From positions 992,001 through 1,056,000 of the forward strand of contig CM075943.1 of the NCBI GenBank assembly GCA_038030265.1: DNA of 64,000 nucleotides, read 5' to 3'. The first letter of the stretch is position 1; the number at the start of each line of letters is the position of its first letter. Position numbers and translations under genes: made by a program. This DNA comes from Corythucha ciliata (lineage: Eukaryota; Arthropoda; Insecta; Hemiptera; Tingidae). Under the pieces are notes generated by a model. That model was not told the origin of the DNA. It made no database searches and saw only the letters and a list, made by a program, of their open reading frames with translations. Shown one piece after another: positions 48,655-60,065 of this stretch.

Positions 48655-48880
48655 TGCATAAACGTCTGACGGTTAACGTTAACGGTTATGTGACGTCATA
48701 AGCGTAAAATTCAGATTTTTGAGTTTAAGCGTTAATCACAAACGTTTAAAACCCAGTTTGAAGGGGTGTTTTATTAATTTTTTTGAAGCAATTAAGTGCA
48801 TCTATGCCCTACCATGATGTGTTCATATTTTAGCGCAACTATTATTTGCAATAACTCTTTTTCCACCGATACCACCATTA
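48655..48880 (+). mobile_element. MITE family P fragment (GTTATTGCATAA end)
   Basis: It starts GAGTTATTGCATAAACGTCT and contains GACGGTTAACGTTAACGGTT and ATCTATGCCCTACCATG. The cluster at 60066-60780 has the same parts in the same order. The right terminus is missing here. Confidence 0.7.
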
Positions 48881-49260
48881 TCAGGACATCGAAAGAATTG
48901 ACATAGATCAAACACACAGGGCAAAACGTGTTGGAAACGCCTCTACGAGGTAAAAGCGCCGGATAATGAAGACGTAAACGCGACATCAATTCCGTGACGG
49001 GATATAGCTAGCTCAGTCACTCCCGAAATTCATGTTTCCTTTTCGTTTTGCTCGGCTTCAATTTCGTCATCTTGCTCATTCAGCTTGGCGACTTTGTTGA
49101 CCTTAATCAACCTCGTCCTCGTACTTGGAAGTCTCGAAAGAGAAATGAGAAATTTGAAAACTTTAATTTTCTGATCAAACTCGGGGAACTATAAAATACA
49201 AAATAATTCCACATGTTTGAAGTTGCGATAGCTTTGGCGTGCGATAGCATTATGTCAGAG
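48875..49260 (+). repeat. Dispersed repeat C, continuous copy
   Basis: It runs without interruption across GGGGAACTATAAAATACAAA (about 49183-49203), the place where the 37-39 kb copy carries the Harbinger element. Confidence 0.75.
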
Positions 49261-50264
49261 ATTTGTGCACGAAAGGGGTGAGGGGGGCACCACTTTGCAG
49301 AAAAAACTGGACGCGAAGGTACGAAAGGCAAGGTAATGATGCATTTGTGCGGCACAATCGTGGAACTACCACACAAAAGCCCAAAAATCTCAGGGCACAT
49401 TCTATGATTAGTTTCCTAAGCATATTCGAAGATTATCCTTGACGAACATTCGACTGACGATATTCTTTGTGAAATTGGGAAGATTATTCTCAGAACTTCA
49501 TGATTTGGAAGTTATTATTTTGAAAATTGCCTCTTGTCCGGAGGGTATATCCCACACAGCACAAAATATTCAATGAATATTCTCTCAATCTTCGGAAAAG
49601 AAGGTAAATATTCGAAAAAAATATTTAGTCCTGGAACCAGCCCCGAAAAGGTGCACGTATTTTGTCGCAGATTTTGAAGATCGGAACTCATGGCTCATGG
49701 TCCATTGAGTGAGAAAATAAACGTCTGCCATGCAAAATCGGTTGCTTTAAAATTGGCGGCCATTTTGCTGATAAATTCTTCCCACCTCTGCACATGCAGG
49801 GCGACTGGTACTTGGTTGAAAAAATGAGAGGGGTGATTGTACACCCAAAATGCAAAAAAAATGATCTATGATCCTGGGTCCGATTTCCATTCTTAGTCGA
49901 GATAACCGATTTTTTCACGTTTTTTAGCATAGCACTGTTTTTTGTGACAAGTAAATATTTTAGTAATATTAATTAGTTTAAGGTTTTCTACTTTTATATT
50001 TTGCCTTTATTCATTTTTGTCGTTTTTATTACTATTTTAGCATTATAAGAGCAGTTATTACATTATTAACATTATTTTCCTCGATACCAATAAAATTACC
50101 TGTTTAGTCTATACAGTTTATTTAATCAACTTCGTAACCAACCTCGAACGCCATCTCGTGCATTAAGGGAAAACTTCGCTTTTAACAAACAAGGTAATTC
50201 TGCCCGCTGTAAAGCCCCTCTGGCGCCCTACTCCCACCTAACCTCACTCCCCACTCACCAATCG
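49261..50264. other. Gene-free stretch
   Basis: No gene. It contains ATATTCGAA-type strings like those of MITE family M (about 49395-49625) and AT-rich sequence. Confidence 0.4.
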
Positions 50265-50300
50265 AGAGTATAAAAACCCCAGATCTACCAGAAAGGAGAT
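50255..50300 (+). promoter_or_regulatory. TATA-type core promoter candidate
   Basis: CCAATCGAGAG is followed at 50269 by TATAAAAACC, with a start site expected about 25-30 bp on (near 50298). The spacing and the leader that follows support a real RNA polymerase II promoter, but this is an inference. Confidence 0.5.
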
Positions 50301-51222
50301 CTTTTGACGTTCAAGAGCGAGTTCGATAGCTACGAAGTCAAAAAGGGCCAGTTACATCCAGGGCAGAAACCAGTGTACAGTCGTATTGGTAGAAGTGACT
50401 CCTTGTTTCGTGGGAGTTGGTGTACAAAAGCAGTTGCTGAAAGTTACGTTGTTACAGTGGCAAAAGCAGTGTGCAGTCATACTTGAGAAGTCGTGATTCA
50501 TAGGGTCGTGAGAGCTACAGTGTCTCACAGTTGCTGAAAGTTGCAGTTGTTACAGTGGCAAAAGCAGTGTGCAGTCATACTTGAGAAGTCGTGATTCCTA
50601 GTGTCGTGAGCTACAGTGTCTCACAGTTGCTGAAAGTTACGTTGTTACAGTGGCAAAAGCAGTGTGCAGTCATACTTGAGAAGTCGTGATTCCTAGTGTC
50701 GTAAGCTACAGTGTCGCACAGTTGCTGAAAGTTACGTTGTTACAGTGGCAAAAGCAGTGTGCAGTCATACTTGAGAAGTCGTGATTCATAGTGTCGTGAG
50801 AGCTACAGTGTCTCACAGTTGTGGAAAGTTACCTTGTTGCTGTGACGAAAGCAGTGTTCCGTTCTTTGTTGAGAAATCGTGGCTCAGTAAGTCGTGGGAG
50901 TTAGTGTCTCACAGTAGCCGAAAGTTACTTCGCGCAGTGACGGAAACAGGTTCCCCCGTGTAGTGCGGAAGGAAAGATCTTGAGACTAGTCGGCGATAGG
51001 GTGTGTAAATCCCTCGACAACACGGTATTTCCCTCGGATACCAGCTACGGTCCAGACCCACGACCGTTTACGTCGCCCCGAGTTCCCGCCCGTTTGTGAC
51101 GTCACGAGGCCTTATCAGGAAGGACGACATCTCCAAAGCTTGAGGTTCATTTACCCCACTGGCATAACTCCGGCTCCAGAACGATTTTCCATATCACGCA
51201 GTTTGGCTTCTAACGATCACCG
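50300..51222 (+). other. Candidate non-coding leader exon with tandem repeats
   Basis: From about 50410 to 50960 a ~97-bp unit repeats five to six times; GCAGTGTGCAGTCATACTTG marks it near 50466, 50565, 50660 and 50754. The region has no long ORF. It ends at CACCG followed by GTGAGT at 51223, a strong splice donor. AATAAA near 51473 could end an unspliced transcript. It may be a retroelement leader or a non-coding first exon. Confidence 0.45.
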
Positions 51223-51840
51223 GTGAGTTCCATGTTTCCCTTTTTTCTGTCTTTTGCACGATCCTTCCGATTTCCTGTACTAATCACAGCATAAAATCGT
51301 ATAATCTCAAAAACCCTACTTGTGGGTAAAGTTTCTCCGTCACGAGAAGGCGTATTCGAGTTCCTAACTGACCCCGTTCATATTTTCGTCAAATCAGTGA
51401 TAGCGCATTAATGCTTCAAATTTGTAATTCGACGAGGCTCGAACGCAGAGTCCTTTTTATATTAATGTTATAAATAAACTGCATTCTTGTTATTGAACCT
51501 AATAATACACTATCAGATTCATACTTCCCTTTTGATACCTATTGTTTATTGTTTTTTTATTCAATTTTTCTTTAAAAATAAACGAACTGATCTTTCTTTT
51601 CTATGTATATCAAGCCCATCTTCTTGTATCTGCCCGTTCCATTTCCGACTCACAGGTAAGTAAGTAGAACAGACTTTTAAGACTTTCGCGTCCCTTGAAC
51701 AATGTAACACGCAATCCGTGTTACATTTTCGCAACAAAAACAGCTGTAACTTGGGAAATAAGCGTCCTAGGTTGAATCATGGTTGAATCCAACGACACCA
51801 CTGAAAAGAGCACACTTTTTTCTGTGTGAAGTGTGATTAT

Positions 51841-52295
51841 CATGGAGGTAGTAACAAGTGGAGGGAGTGAAACGCATTTTTCGTGAAGCCGGTCGCCATT
51901 ACTACACACCATCTGTTATCATGCCTCACACTAAGGAACCTTTAAAGACGAGTAGACGCATACGGCGCCCTGTTCGTTCTTATCAGTTTAATAAGAATGG
52001 TTGGGGGTGGTTTGTTGACATTCACAAAACATCAACAAAAGGTGGATTTTACAAGACTGATAATTGATAAGAGCGAACATTGCGTCTGTGATTTTACCTG
52101 TCTGATTATAGGTTCTCTACTCACACAACAAAAACTTTGACAATTTCATACTTGATCAGTGAAAAAGTAATAAATTCCCCTCCCGTCCTCTCTAGGGGAA
52201 TGATAACAGTGGGTGTGTAATAGCGGAAATACCGGCTTCACATGTTTCTACATTAAAAAAGCCTTTCTCTCTCTCCACTTGTTCCTACCTCCATG
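51841..52295. mobile_element. 455-bp TIR element with 8-bp target duplication
   Basis: The ends are CATGGAGGTAGTAACAAGTG and, reverse complemented, CATGGAGGTAGGAACAAGTG. GTGATTAT flanks both sides (51833-51840 and 52296-52303). An 8-bp duplication and CA-terminal repeats suggest hAT. A short plus frame (ATG near 51921) reads a basic peptide, RRIRRPVRSYQFNKNGWGW..., ending near 52067. It has no known domain. Confidence 0.8.
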
Positions 52296-52679
52296 GTGAT
52301 TATGGAAGTATTGTTTAGTGATAGCGGAAGGTTTTCGGAGTAGACCGGGAAAACATCACATATTTTCAAAAATATCCGTTTTTGACAACCGTTCAAAGCA
52401 AGACTACAATAGCAACATTGCTCCCAGCGCCTGGCAAATTTCTCTAAAACTGGATGAAAGCACTTAGTTTAAAACTTCATGCTTATAGTTTACTCCTGTC
52501 CTTCGCAATTTTTTGAGAAAAACCCACTGTTATACCAAAATATCTTCTTTTATAGGCACTGAAAATGGGCTTAATTGCCTTCGCTGAGTGACATGAAGAG
52601 CATTTTTTTTAAACTAATTTTTCCCTTTCTACGGGAATCGGAAAAATACGTTTCCAACAGGGGCTTCAAGTATTGACAT

Positions 52680-54650
52680 CTTTCACATAGAGATAAAAAT
52701 GAATGGGGAAAGCTTGGGCTTGAAATTTGTTGACCGTAGTCATGGTGGGAGGTGCACCTTGTGAACCACAAAGTAACCTCTAGTCAAGTTGTTTTTTATT
52801 TACACATGTCCACTTTGAATTTCTAGTTTTGTTCTTTTTTCCCCTAGTATGTCTAGAAATTGTCACTGTGAGTTTTTAGATTGTTTCACAGGGTATTAAT
52901 AAAGTGAATAACCCACAACTACACTCCGGAGAATCTTTATTTTAAACGGTCGACCAAGCGCGAGTTGATGGACTTCTTTTCCGGATATTTCAACGTGCGC
53001 AAGTAGCTCCAATCCTCAGGGCCGTAGTCAGCATTCACGGGCCCCGGGTAAAATTCTTGGGCGGGCCCCTAGCAACCCCCCCTCTCACTCCCACCCCTTC
53101 AACAAAAAATCAGAAACAACAAAAAAACATAAAATTTATTAAGGTAAACCTAAAAATGTAATTATGTATTGAAAACTCGGCAAAAACACAGAAAATCATC
53201 CTAGCGACTTATTCTTTGTTCAGATCAGTTCAGAGGAGCCTGCGTGAAAAAATAATTTTAATTAATTGGTCGGCTATCTTACAATTCTAGAATCTAGAAC
53301 TCTTACTCTTACAGGTGAAGACGAACCAAGCCAACTATACTCTCCCCGGGATAAATCGCTGAAATCTCGAAAATGTTCCTATGCAAATGAATTTGAGGTC
53401 TGGGGGGAGGGTCATCCCAATATTTCTTGTAGTGGCTGTAGTAACGGAGAAATTGGGTGGTAAACGTTACGTGAACTACCCTGTACGTGTAGGTACCTAT
53501 ATTCATCCAAATTACACTACATAACTACATCCTCGGACATGAATGCGTGATTAGCACATTTTCTAATGTTATGTGGGCACCTAAATTACCATTCTGGGTG
53601 TCGGTTTTAAACTATAGACTTTCATTAAAAATGTGAGTTTAAAATTTGTATTATTTATCCTGAATGATCATTGCTCGGATCCTTCAGATCCGGTTAAACC
53701 ATCTTTTTCTGCCTAAAAGAACACCGATCCCCCACATCAAATATTGAGGATTGAGGATAGGTCGACTAACTGTTGATGTGTCAGTACCAGTTGGATATGG
53801 CTCCCCGGGCCCGGGTTAAAATACCCAGAACCCCCCCCCCCCCGACTACGGCCCTGCCAATCCTCTTCCGGGAATCACGACAGAAGCCGCCGGGAAATCC
53901 GTCACTCATATTTTTCATGGAATACGTCATGTTTCTGAGTTCAAGATAACTTGTTTTTTACAGATTTGTTGTGTATTTTTGGGTATGTTTCTTCAGGGGT
54001 CGATCCTCTGATAGCAAAGAGAAATACAGGGCTAACAAATCACGAATGTTTATTTCACATAATAATCGCTCGCAAGCAAGAAACAAACTAATTCAGAAAC
54101 ATTATATGTACCAGCACTGCGAATGAGAAGACCCGTAGTTCGAGCACAGCGAGCGAACTGCATGAGTGAGGCGACTTTTGTTCAAATCCTTGTTTCGCAG
54201 TCCTCAAGAGACGGAGCGGCTCTTTCTGAACTCGTGACTGTCTCGCCCATGTTGTAGTATGTTGATGGAACGCGACCAGGGCCACTTATTTTAGAAAATA
54301 AACACCAAAATACACTTGAAAACACGGCTACGTGCCACGATCGATGACATTTACAATGAAATCGTATGAACATCAAGTCGACCACACTTTGAGAACGAGA
54401 GTGTTGACGAGTTTGACTTAGTTTTTACCGAACAAATTCCCCGAAATACCCCTTGTTCATTCTAACTCGAGCTCTTTTTTTTTGTAATTTTGCATTAATC
54501 TCAAGGGGGAGGTGAGCATTTTTGTTGATAACCTAACGATGTAGAGGTAAATTCAAGGTTCTGAAGGTGTACTTTGGCGGCCATATTTGTGACAACCCTT
54601 CTACCCACCCACCAGTCAATTCAGGCTTTCTCCAGTTATTTACCTCTATG
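52680..54650 (-). repeat. Dispersed repeat B, copy 2 (inverted)
   Basis: Reverse complement of 26640-27980. It carries an 840-bp insertion (53017-53856) that the other copy lacks, and lacks the 228-bp insertion of that copy. The small minus frames (54088-54385) are the same as in copy 1. Confidence 0.8.
53017..53856. mobile_element. Non-autonomous hAT-type element, 840 bp
   Basis: The ends are the perfect 13-bp inverted repeat CAGGGCCGTAGTC. CCAATCCT is duplicated on both sides (53009-53016 and 53857-53864) and present once in the paralogous empty site (27435-27442). CAGGG ends and 8-bp duplications define hAT elements. No transposase: internal frames are short. A C-run adjoins the right end. 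Confidence 0.9.
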
Positions 54651-54705
54651 AGTATACTATTTAGGGTTGGCTTGTTTTTGCTTTTTCTTTTCCTGAGCTC
54701 AATTT

Positions 54706-55945
54706 CCTCTGTCACGAGGAACGTGTTGTGCGGGAAGGTCTTCCTGCGTGGTATAAAGAACGCCGTGCCTAAACAGATGATTCATTCTAAAATTGACAAA
54801 ATCGGCCATTCGTGCCTCTAAAGTGGGGAAACTGAGCTTTCATGCCTTGAAAGTATCCAAACATCCCACCGGCGATTTGTGCCCTAAAAATAGTATAACT
54901 GACTACTCACGCCCTACCCAAAAACCTATTTCTTGTGCTTGCAGCTTGCCCTACTCGTATAAAGCCAACTCAACATTTTAAAATGTTAGCATCTAAAAAA
55001 TAATCATTCACCAGTGGACGCGGGCCAACGCGAAAGCCGTCGCATTGGCACTTTGTGGCCCTGGGTTGCGGGCACGGCACCCCTGGCCCTGGGTTGCGGG
55101 CACGGCACCCCTGGCCCTGGGTTGTGGGCACGGCACCCCTGGCCCTGGGTTGCGGGCACGGCACCCCTGGCCCTGGATTAGTTGCAACTTCTCCCCCCTC
55201 GACTTTCGTTACCGAATTGTTCTTCCGCTGTTTACCAAAGCCAAAGCCTCAGTTCCATGGAGGGGGTAGGCGAAGTAGCCAAAGGGGCTGATCAGAGGAG
55301 GGTGGGTAGCGACTAGCGAACGACTTAGAGGGGTCATTCTCATTCATATTTCATTGTTCGGTCCTCGTGAATACCTACTTAATATATGTATAATTATTCT
55401 GTTTTACATTCTCGAATTCCTAATTTCATTTAATATGCTAATTGGCAAAGGTTGATTGCCGATTGACAATAGAGATTGCCGAGTGACATCATCACCATTG
55501 TCATTTCATCATGTTCATTTTCATAAGAATTTCTAGCAATTTATTGCCCGTATTACACTTGTTGAACCTTGTGGCTCAGTGAGAGAAATCCTCTATTCAG
55601 TGGTGGTGATTATTGTGTTCAACGAAGGGGGTCCTTCCTCTTTGTATCAGTTTTCCGAATGTCGTGAATTTAATTATAACAACGAAAAACGACATAGAAC
55701 GGTGAGAAGTAATATAAACTGAATGAGAAGCTAGGGCTCTTGACGTCACGAGGAACGTGTTGTGCGGGAAGGTCTTCCTGCCTGGTATAAAGAACGCCGT
55801 GCCTAAACAGATTATTCATTCTAAAATTGACAAAATCGGCCATTCGTGCTTCAAAAATGGCGAAACTGAGCTTTCACGCCTGAAAATGTCCAAACTGGCG
55901 ATTTGTGCCCTAAAAATAGTATAACTGATTATTCACGCCCCATAG
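54706..55945 (+). repeat. Direct repeat pair around 30-bp-family patches
   Basis: 54706-54930 and 55744-55945 are near-identical (GTCACGAGGAACGTGTTGTG, GTATAAAGAACGCCGTGCC). Both lead into units such as AAAATTGACAAAATCGGCCA and TTCGTGCC, a branch of the degenerate 30-bp family. The ~1 kb spacing suggests a tandem duplication. Confidence 0.7.
55057..55180 (+). repeat. GC-rich 28-bp minisatellite, ~4.4 copies
   Basis: The unit begins GGCCCTGGGTTGCGGGCACG and ends GCACCCCT, copied almost exactly. It stands out as very GC-rich among AT-rich neighbours. Repetitive peptides on both strands (ALGCGHGTPG-like) are artefacts. Confidence 0.95.
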
Positions 55946-57850
55946 CGACATCCTGAGAGCACTAAAATGTTCAGCCTAAAATTCTTTCATGAATGAAAAC
56001 GTCAAGAAATACAAAATTAAACTTACCTACTCCGCGACATCATCTACCTTATTACATCATTTTCTCTACAGTACTCCGAATGCCGTAAATCCGATTTCAC
56101 ACTTGAGATTCCGGTATTCGATTCCCGTATCGGGGATACTAAAAATACACTACAGTCAGGGCACTCCTTCACACTTTTAGATTCCGGAATCGCATACTTT
56201 TAGTATCCGAAACCGGAATCTTAAGTGTATTATTGTATTTATCTTAAGTGTAAGTGCCGTATTGTATTTTTAGTATCCTCGATTTGGGAATCGGATACCG
56301 ATATCTCAAGTGTAAAAGCGCCTTAAGAAGGCTGATGTCACGGTGTAAATTCAATTTTGTACTTACGCTTACGTTTTGATTCATGAAAGAATTTTAGAAA
56401 ACATTTTAGTGCTCTGCTAAGAATGAAGTGCGCTAAGCATAATAAACAAAAAAGTTAGGAGAGACTAGCCTTCATTATTTGTACCTTGAACCAAAAAGTC
56501 AGTTCTCAATCTCAAGTTATAAAACTACGTTATCACCATCATTCGTCCGATATTATTCACGCTGGCAGCCGATTTGATCAAAGAACATGGATTAAAGCAC
56601 CTTTATACATAATTTATTTTAACATGGTGGCGACTAGCGAAACTGCGGAGCGTGCGGAATGACATCAATTCCGCACGCTCAGCTGCCTTTGAAAGAGCGT
56701 ATATTTTCAATCTGTTCATTCCAACCGCAATGAAGTTACGGCTAAACTGCCTAAAATCGGTTCATACCTGACAATCAGGCTGTTTGCTGGACAGGTACAA
56801 CTACTTTCAGGATAACTAGACCAATTCCCACTGAAACATGTCTGCACTTTTCTGTAGGGTGTGACGATTTTCGTCACATCAACGCGCCAGAGTGCAGTAT
56901 AATATTCAATGCAATGTAAATACCCCTTCCAGTTCAAAATTACCTCCTCCCATTGTTCGAACCCCAGTGCCACTCTTTCCTATTTTCTAATATGTTATGA
57001 TTCATGAGCCATTCCCGCGTTAAAGATTCTCCGTGGAAACCCCCACCGCTAGGGCCGACGTTGAGCGAACAGAGGCCCTGAACGATCCGCAATATTAGCG
57101 GAAGGGGGGTGGAAACAAATTATGGGGAAAGGAAAATACCGAAAAAGGGGAAGCCCCCCTCCCTTTTTACAAGAGAAGTGTGCCGCGATAGAGCGGCGCA
57201 AAAGGAGAGCGGAGAGAAGTTGGCTATCCTAGAAGACCATCCCGAACCTTTTCACCCCAAAAAAGATTAGTCCCGTCGGCACTGGTGAGTTATTGAACTT
57301 ATTGACCCCAAACCTAATCCTCGTCCGAAGTCGTACCCCCCCCCCCATGCCATTGTGAACAATTCTGTGTTTAACGTAATTTAAGATTTTTTAAAATATA
57401 CTTTTGTAGCACGGTGGTGCTATTCCAAGGGGAAAATTCGATTCCAGAGGAAAAGGATGTGGGGTGAATGAAAGAAAATATAAAAACCAATTCGTTTCAA
57501 CTCGATTATATTCTAAAAAGAAACTACTAAAACGAAAATCATGAAAAGATATCTTTGTTTTTTGTCGCGGATTATGAAAAAACAAGAAAAATGCTTTACA
57601 AGTATCGATTAAATAATTACCCGTGATATTACTTTAATAAAAACACCAGGGGCTTTTCAATGTAACAAAAACGAAAATAAGACAAAAGCCGATTGGGTTC
57701 AACGACAATGCGTTGTAAGGGGGAAGCCGCAGAATGACTGGCCAGGCTCTCTCTCTCTAGGGCTCGCAACTGATAATAAAGAAAAACGCAAACGACGGAC
57801 TGTTAGGAAACAGTTGAAAAGAAGAACGAGGAAAAGCAAGAGGGACTCAC
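55946..57850. other. Gene-free stretch apart from one MITE
   Basis: No gene is supported. The MITE at 56097-56314 is listed separately. 57110-57250 is purine-rich. A C-run lies at about 57340-57348. Confidence 0.4.
56097..56314. mobile_element. Palindromic MITE, ~218 bp
   Basis: The left half has TTCACACTTGAGATTCCGG, TATTCGATTCCCGTATCGGG and GGATACTAAAAATAC. The right half has the inverted series ending GATATCTCAAGTGTAA. Internal sub-repeats (GTATCC, GGAATC) recur in both orientations. Non-coding. Confidence 0.7.
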
Positions 57851-58435
57851 CGGTTATATACGAGAGGCGTTGGGTATCCTCCAAATCGAAGAAGCGGTCG
57901 TGGTGGTAAACGGAGCGCCTTTTGATGGGTGGACGAAATACGGCGTACAGCATGTACGCAACTGGTACGTAGGATGAGGGTCGAAGTACGTCGTACAAGT
58001 ACGCACAACCGATGACTGAAGTACGAAGTACAGTGTGTACGCAGGAAGTACTCAAAACTGAAGGACGAAGCAGGACGAGCAAGATGTACGCATCCGGTAC
58101 GCAGGGCCAAAGATAGACGTACGACGTACGAGTACGCAGGAAGTGCGAATAACCGATGACTGAAGTACGAAGTACAGTATGTACGGGCACTATATACACA
58201 ATTGGTACGTAACACTTTACTCTTAAGCGGCGTACCACAATGTACGCAATTTTTACGTGGAACTTCTTCACTTGTACAGTGTACAAAAATGTACGCAACT
58301 TGATACACAGTAAACCGAACTTTTACGCCGTACAAAAAAATGTACGCGCACACACTCACACCCGAGGGTAACGCTTCTGACCGTGGACTGAACGAAACGA
58401 CCGCAACTGCTCCAACGACTGAGCTGAATTGACTC
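57851..58435 (-). other. Candidate leader exon rich in TGCGTAC repeats
   Basis: The minus strand is packed with GCGTAC/GTACTTCG motifs. A longer unit (CTGTACTTCGTACTTCAGTC) occurs twice, near 58175 and 58030. The open frames of up to 199 codons through it are low-complexity products of the repeats. The exon would end at AACCG followed by GTGAGT (57850-57845). I do not think it encodes protein. Confidence 0.45.
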
Positions 58436-58475
58436 TCTCAGAGTCCTGCGCGCCTTATATATATACGTCGGTGAA
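58436..58475 (-). promoter_or_regulatory. TATA-type core promoter candidate
   Basis: On the minus strand TATATATATAAGGCGCGC (about 58466-58449) stands about 25-35 bp upstream of TCAATTCAGCTCAGTCG, which contains initiator-like TCAGT. It points toward the TGCGTAC-rich leader. Confidence 0.5.
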
Positions 58476-59014
58476 GGGAAGGGGAAAACTTGAAGGGGAA
58501 CAGTCACCAGGGGATATGGTCGGAAGCATTGAGTTAATAATGTGAGATCCCAGCCGTGAGAGAGCGTGGCGATATTAATTTTGGGGCCGAACGACATGGG
58601 TAAGATGGTTTCTTTTTTATTTATTGACAGGTCTTCCTAATGGGGCTATAATTTTTACTTATTAATAATAATAAAACAAAAGAAATTAATAATACGTTAA
58701 ACTAAAAGAAAACAATTTATTCCTCCGTATTACAATTCTCCTTCCCTCGGAGAAAGGAGGCAATGGTGCGGTGCGCCATTGTCCTTCTTTTACTCTCTTC
58801 CGGTTAGACGCTTAAGTCTGGCCAACAGGCATGCCTTGCAGGACAGATCCTCTTTCGTGATCGGCGTCCTCTTACAAGTTAGATGGATATAATGAATAAA
58901 TCTGTCGCCGGTAATTTAACCTGTTATAATTTAACCTGATCCTCCTTCGCCGGTAACAATGGACCTGGGTGGGGCTCGGCTTAGCTTATCCCTCGGAGTA
59001 CGACTCCCATAGGC

Positions 59015-59087
59015 GTCTCCGTGGCGCAAATGGCAGCGTGCTGGACTGGTAAACCAGAGGTTGCGGGTTCAAATCCCGCCGGGGAGC
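59015..59087 (+). tRNA. tRNA-like gene, apparent Thr(GGT) anticodon
   Basis: 73 nt with an intact A-box (TGGCGCAAATGG), a perfect T-arm (GCGGG TTCAAAT CCCGC) and a D-arm. The anticodon stem has four pairs plus an A-A mismatch, and the loop CTGGTAA has T33. The anticodon would be GGT (Thr). The acceptor stem pairs except for the first position (G-G), and CA follows. Eukaryotic Thr tRNAs normally use AGT, so a GGT anticodon and the mismatches make this a doubtful functional tRNA. It could be a pseudogene or SINE head. Its 3' end overlaps the end of the minus ORF at 59069. Confidence 0.6.
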
Positions 59088-59611
59088 CATTTTTTCTCGA
59101 AACTCGAATCGTGTTGGGCTATGCCCTTCCATCGTCGTCCGGATAATATCAGTCTAATTAATCTCTTACAAGTTGTCGAATGGTTTACTTCTTTGGCTCT
59201 AGCTTGGCGTCGCAGATGTTCACATTTGATGCACATCGTACTTATCCGGGCTTTCCCGGGGCGTTGGCAAATGGGGCAGATGAGGGTTACCGAACCTCTT
59301 CCGGTAACGCGGTCCGACCGAAGAGAAACAGTGTCATCAGCAGGGTCCGTCGATCGTAATTCCGGGTCCGGGGGACGACTGGTCAACTCGGCGACTTCGT
59401 GGTCGTTGGCAGAGATGTTGTCGTTTTGGTCGTCTTCCTCAAGGGTGTCACTCTCTTCCTCTGAGTGTGGGAGATCCGTTCCATGGCTTTGTTCACGTTC
59501 GGAGACGGGAGCAATCGTAGTTAAGTGGACGCGACAGTCGATCGGAGCCGCAGGTGTAGTCACCATAGTGAGGGGTGACAATGACGGGGGATCTATCGTG
59601 CGGGCGGGCAT
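59069..59611 (-). CDS. Unknown 180-aa acidic protein with a C-x2-C...C-x2-C motif
   Basis: From ATG 59611 the frame has 180 residues and ends inside the tRNA-like gene. The frame stays open upstream to about 59677, but no earlier ATG is seen. The middle is acidic and Ser/Asp-rich (HSEEESDTLEEDDQNDN), so likely disordered. Near the end LICPICQ...STMCIKCEHLRRQAR could bind one zinc as a small ribbon. A further minus-strand C-x2-C stretch (LSCKACLLARLKRL) lies at about 58800-58850, beyond the stop. No family recognised. It could be a host gene, part of a retroelement or chance. Confidence 0.4.
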   Translation of the reverse strand: MPARTIDPPSLSPLTMVTTPAAPIDCRVHLTTIAPVSEREQSHGTDLPHSEEESDTLEEDDQNDNISANDHEVAELTSRPPDPELRSTDPADDTVSLRSDRVTGRGSVTLICPICQRPGKARISTMCIKCEHLRRQARAKEVNHSTTCKRLIRLILSGRRWKGIAQHDSSFEKKWLPGGI

Positions 59612-59759
59612 TTTCCTTTTTCCCGCAGTCCTTAACGTCCTGATTAGTGTTTGAATATTATATTGATTTATTTCCACCCATCCGCGAATTTCTCGATAAA
59701 ATGGTTTGACATGGGTGGCGATTCAATTTACAACAAAACAATTTATTCCTCCGTATTAC

Positions 59760-60065
59760 ACTTTTAATGTTTTCCTCCTTTTCGTTAGTGCTAGCTTTTC
59801 TTTAGATTAGTGAGTCCATCCCGTGTCCTGTCCAAATCTCCCTAATAATCCCCTGGGTCATCTCAAGGGCTATTTGATATATGTAGACATTTAGGGTGTG
59901 AAGGGTCACTGCCCTCCCTCTTTTTTATATATTTTATAGTTATAGTTTATACGATATAATATGTGGTTTCATTTCATTAGTTACAACAATATAAGGGAAG
60001 ACAGAAATCCCAAAAAGGACTTTGTATTTTAGATATAATAATCTCTCAATAAGCCAGTTAATTAG
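59760..60065. other. Gene-free AT-rich stretch
   Basis: Nothing recognisable. Confidence 0.4.

Larger units (their letters stand above)
58707..59755 (+). repeat. 26-bp direct repeats bracketing the tRNA/ORF unit
   Basis: AACAATTTATTCCTCCGTAT, within a shared 26-bp string, occurs at about 58707-58733 and again at about 59727-59753, 1.02 kb apart. It may be a long target duplication, a short terminal repeat or a local duplication. Confidence 0.6.

Noticed and set aside
57699..58359. 199- and 170-codon overlapping minus frames rich in Val/Tyr/Arg
   Set aside because: They are translations of GTACG-type repeats in two registers and show no domain.
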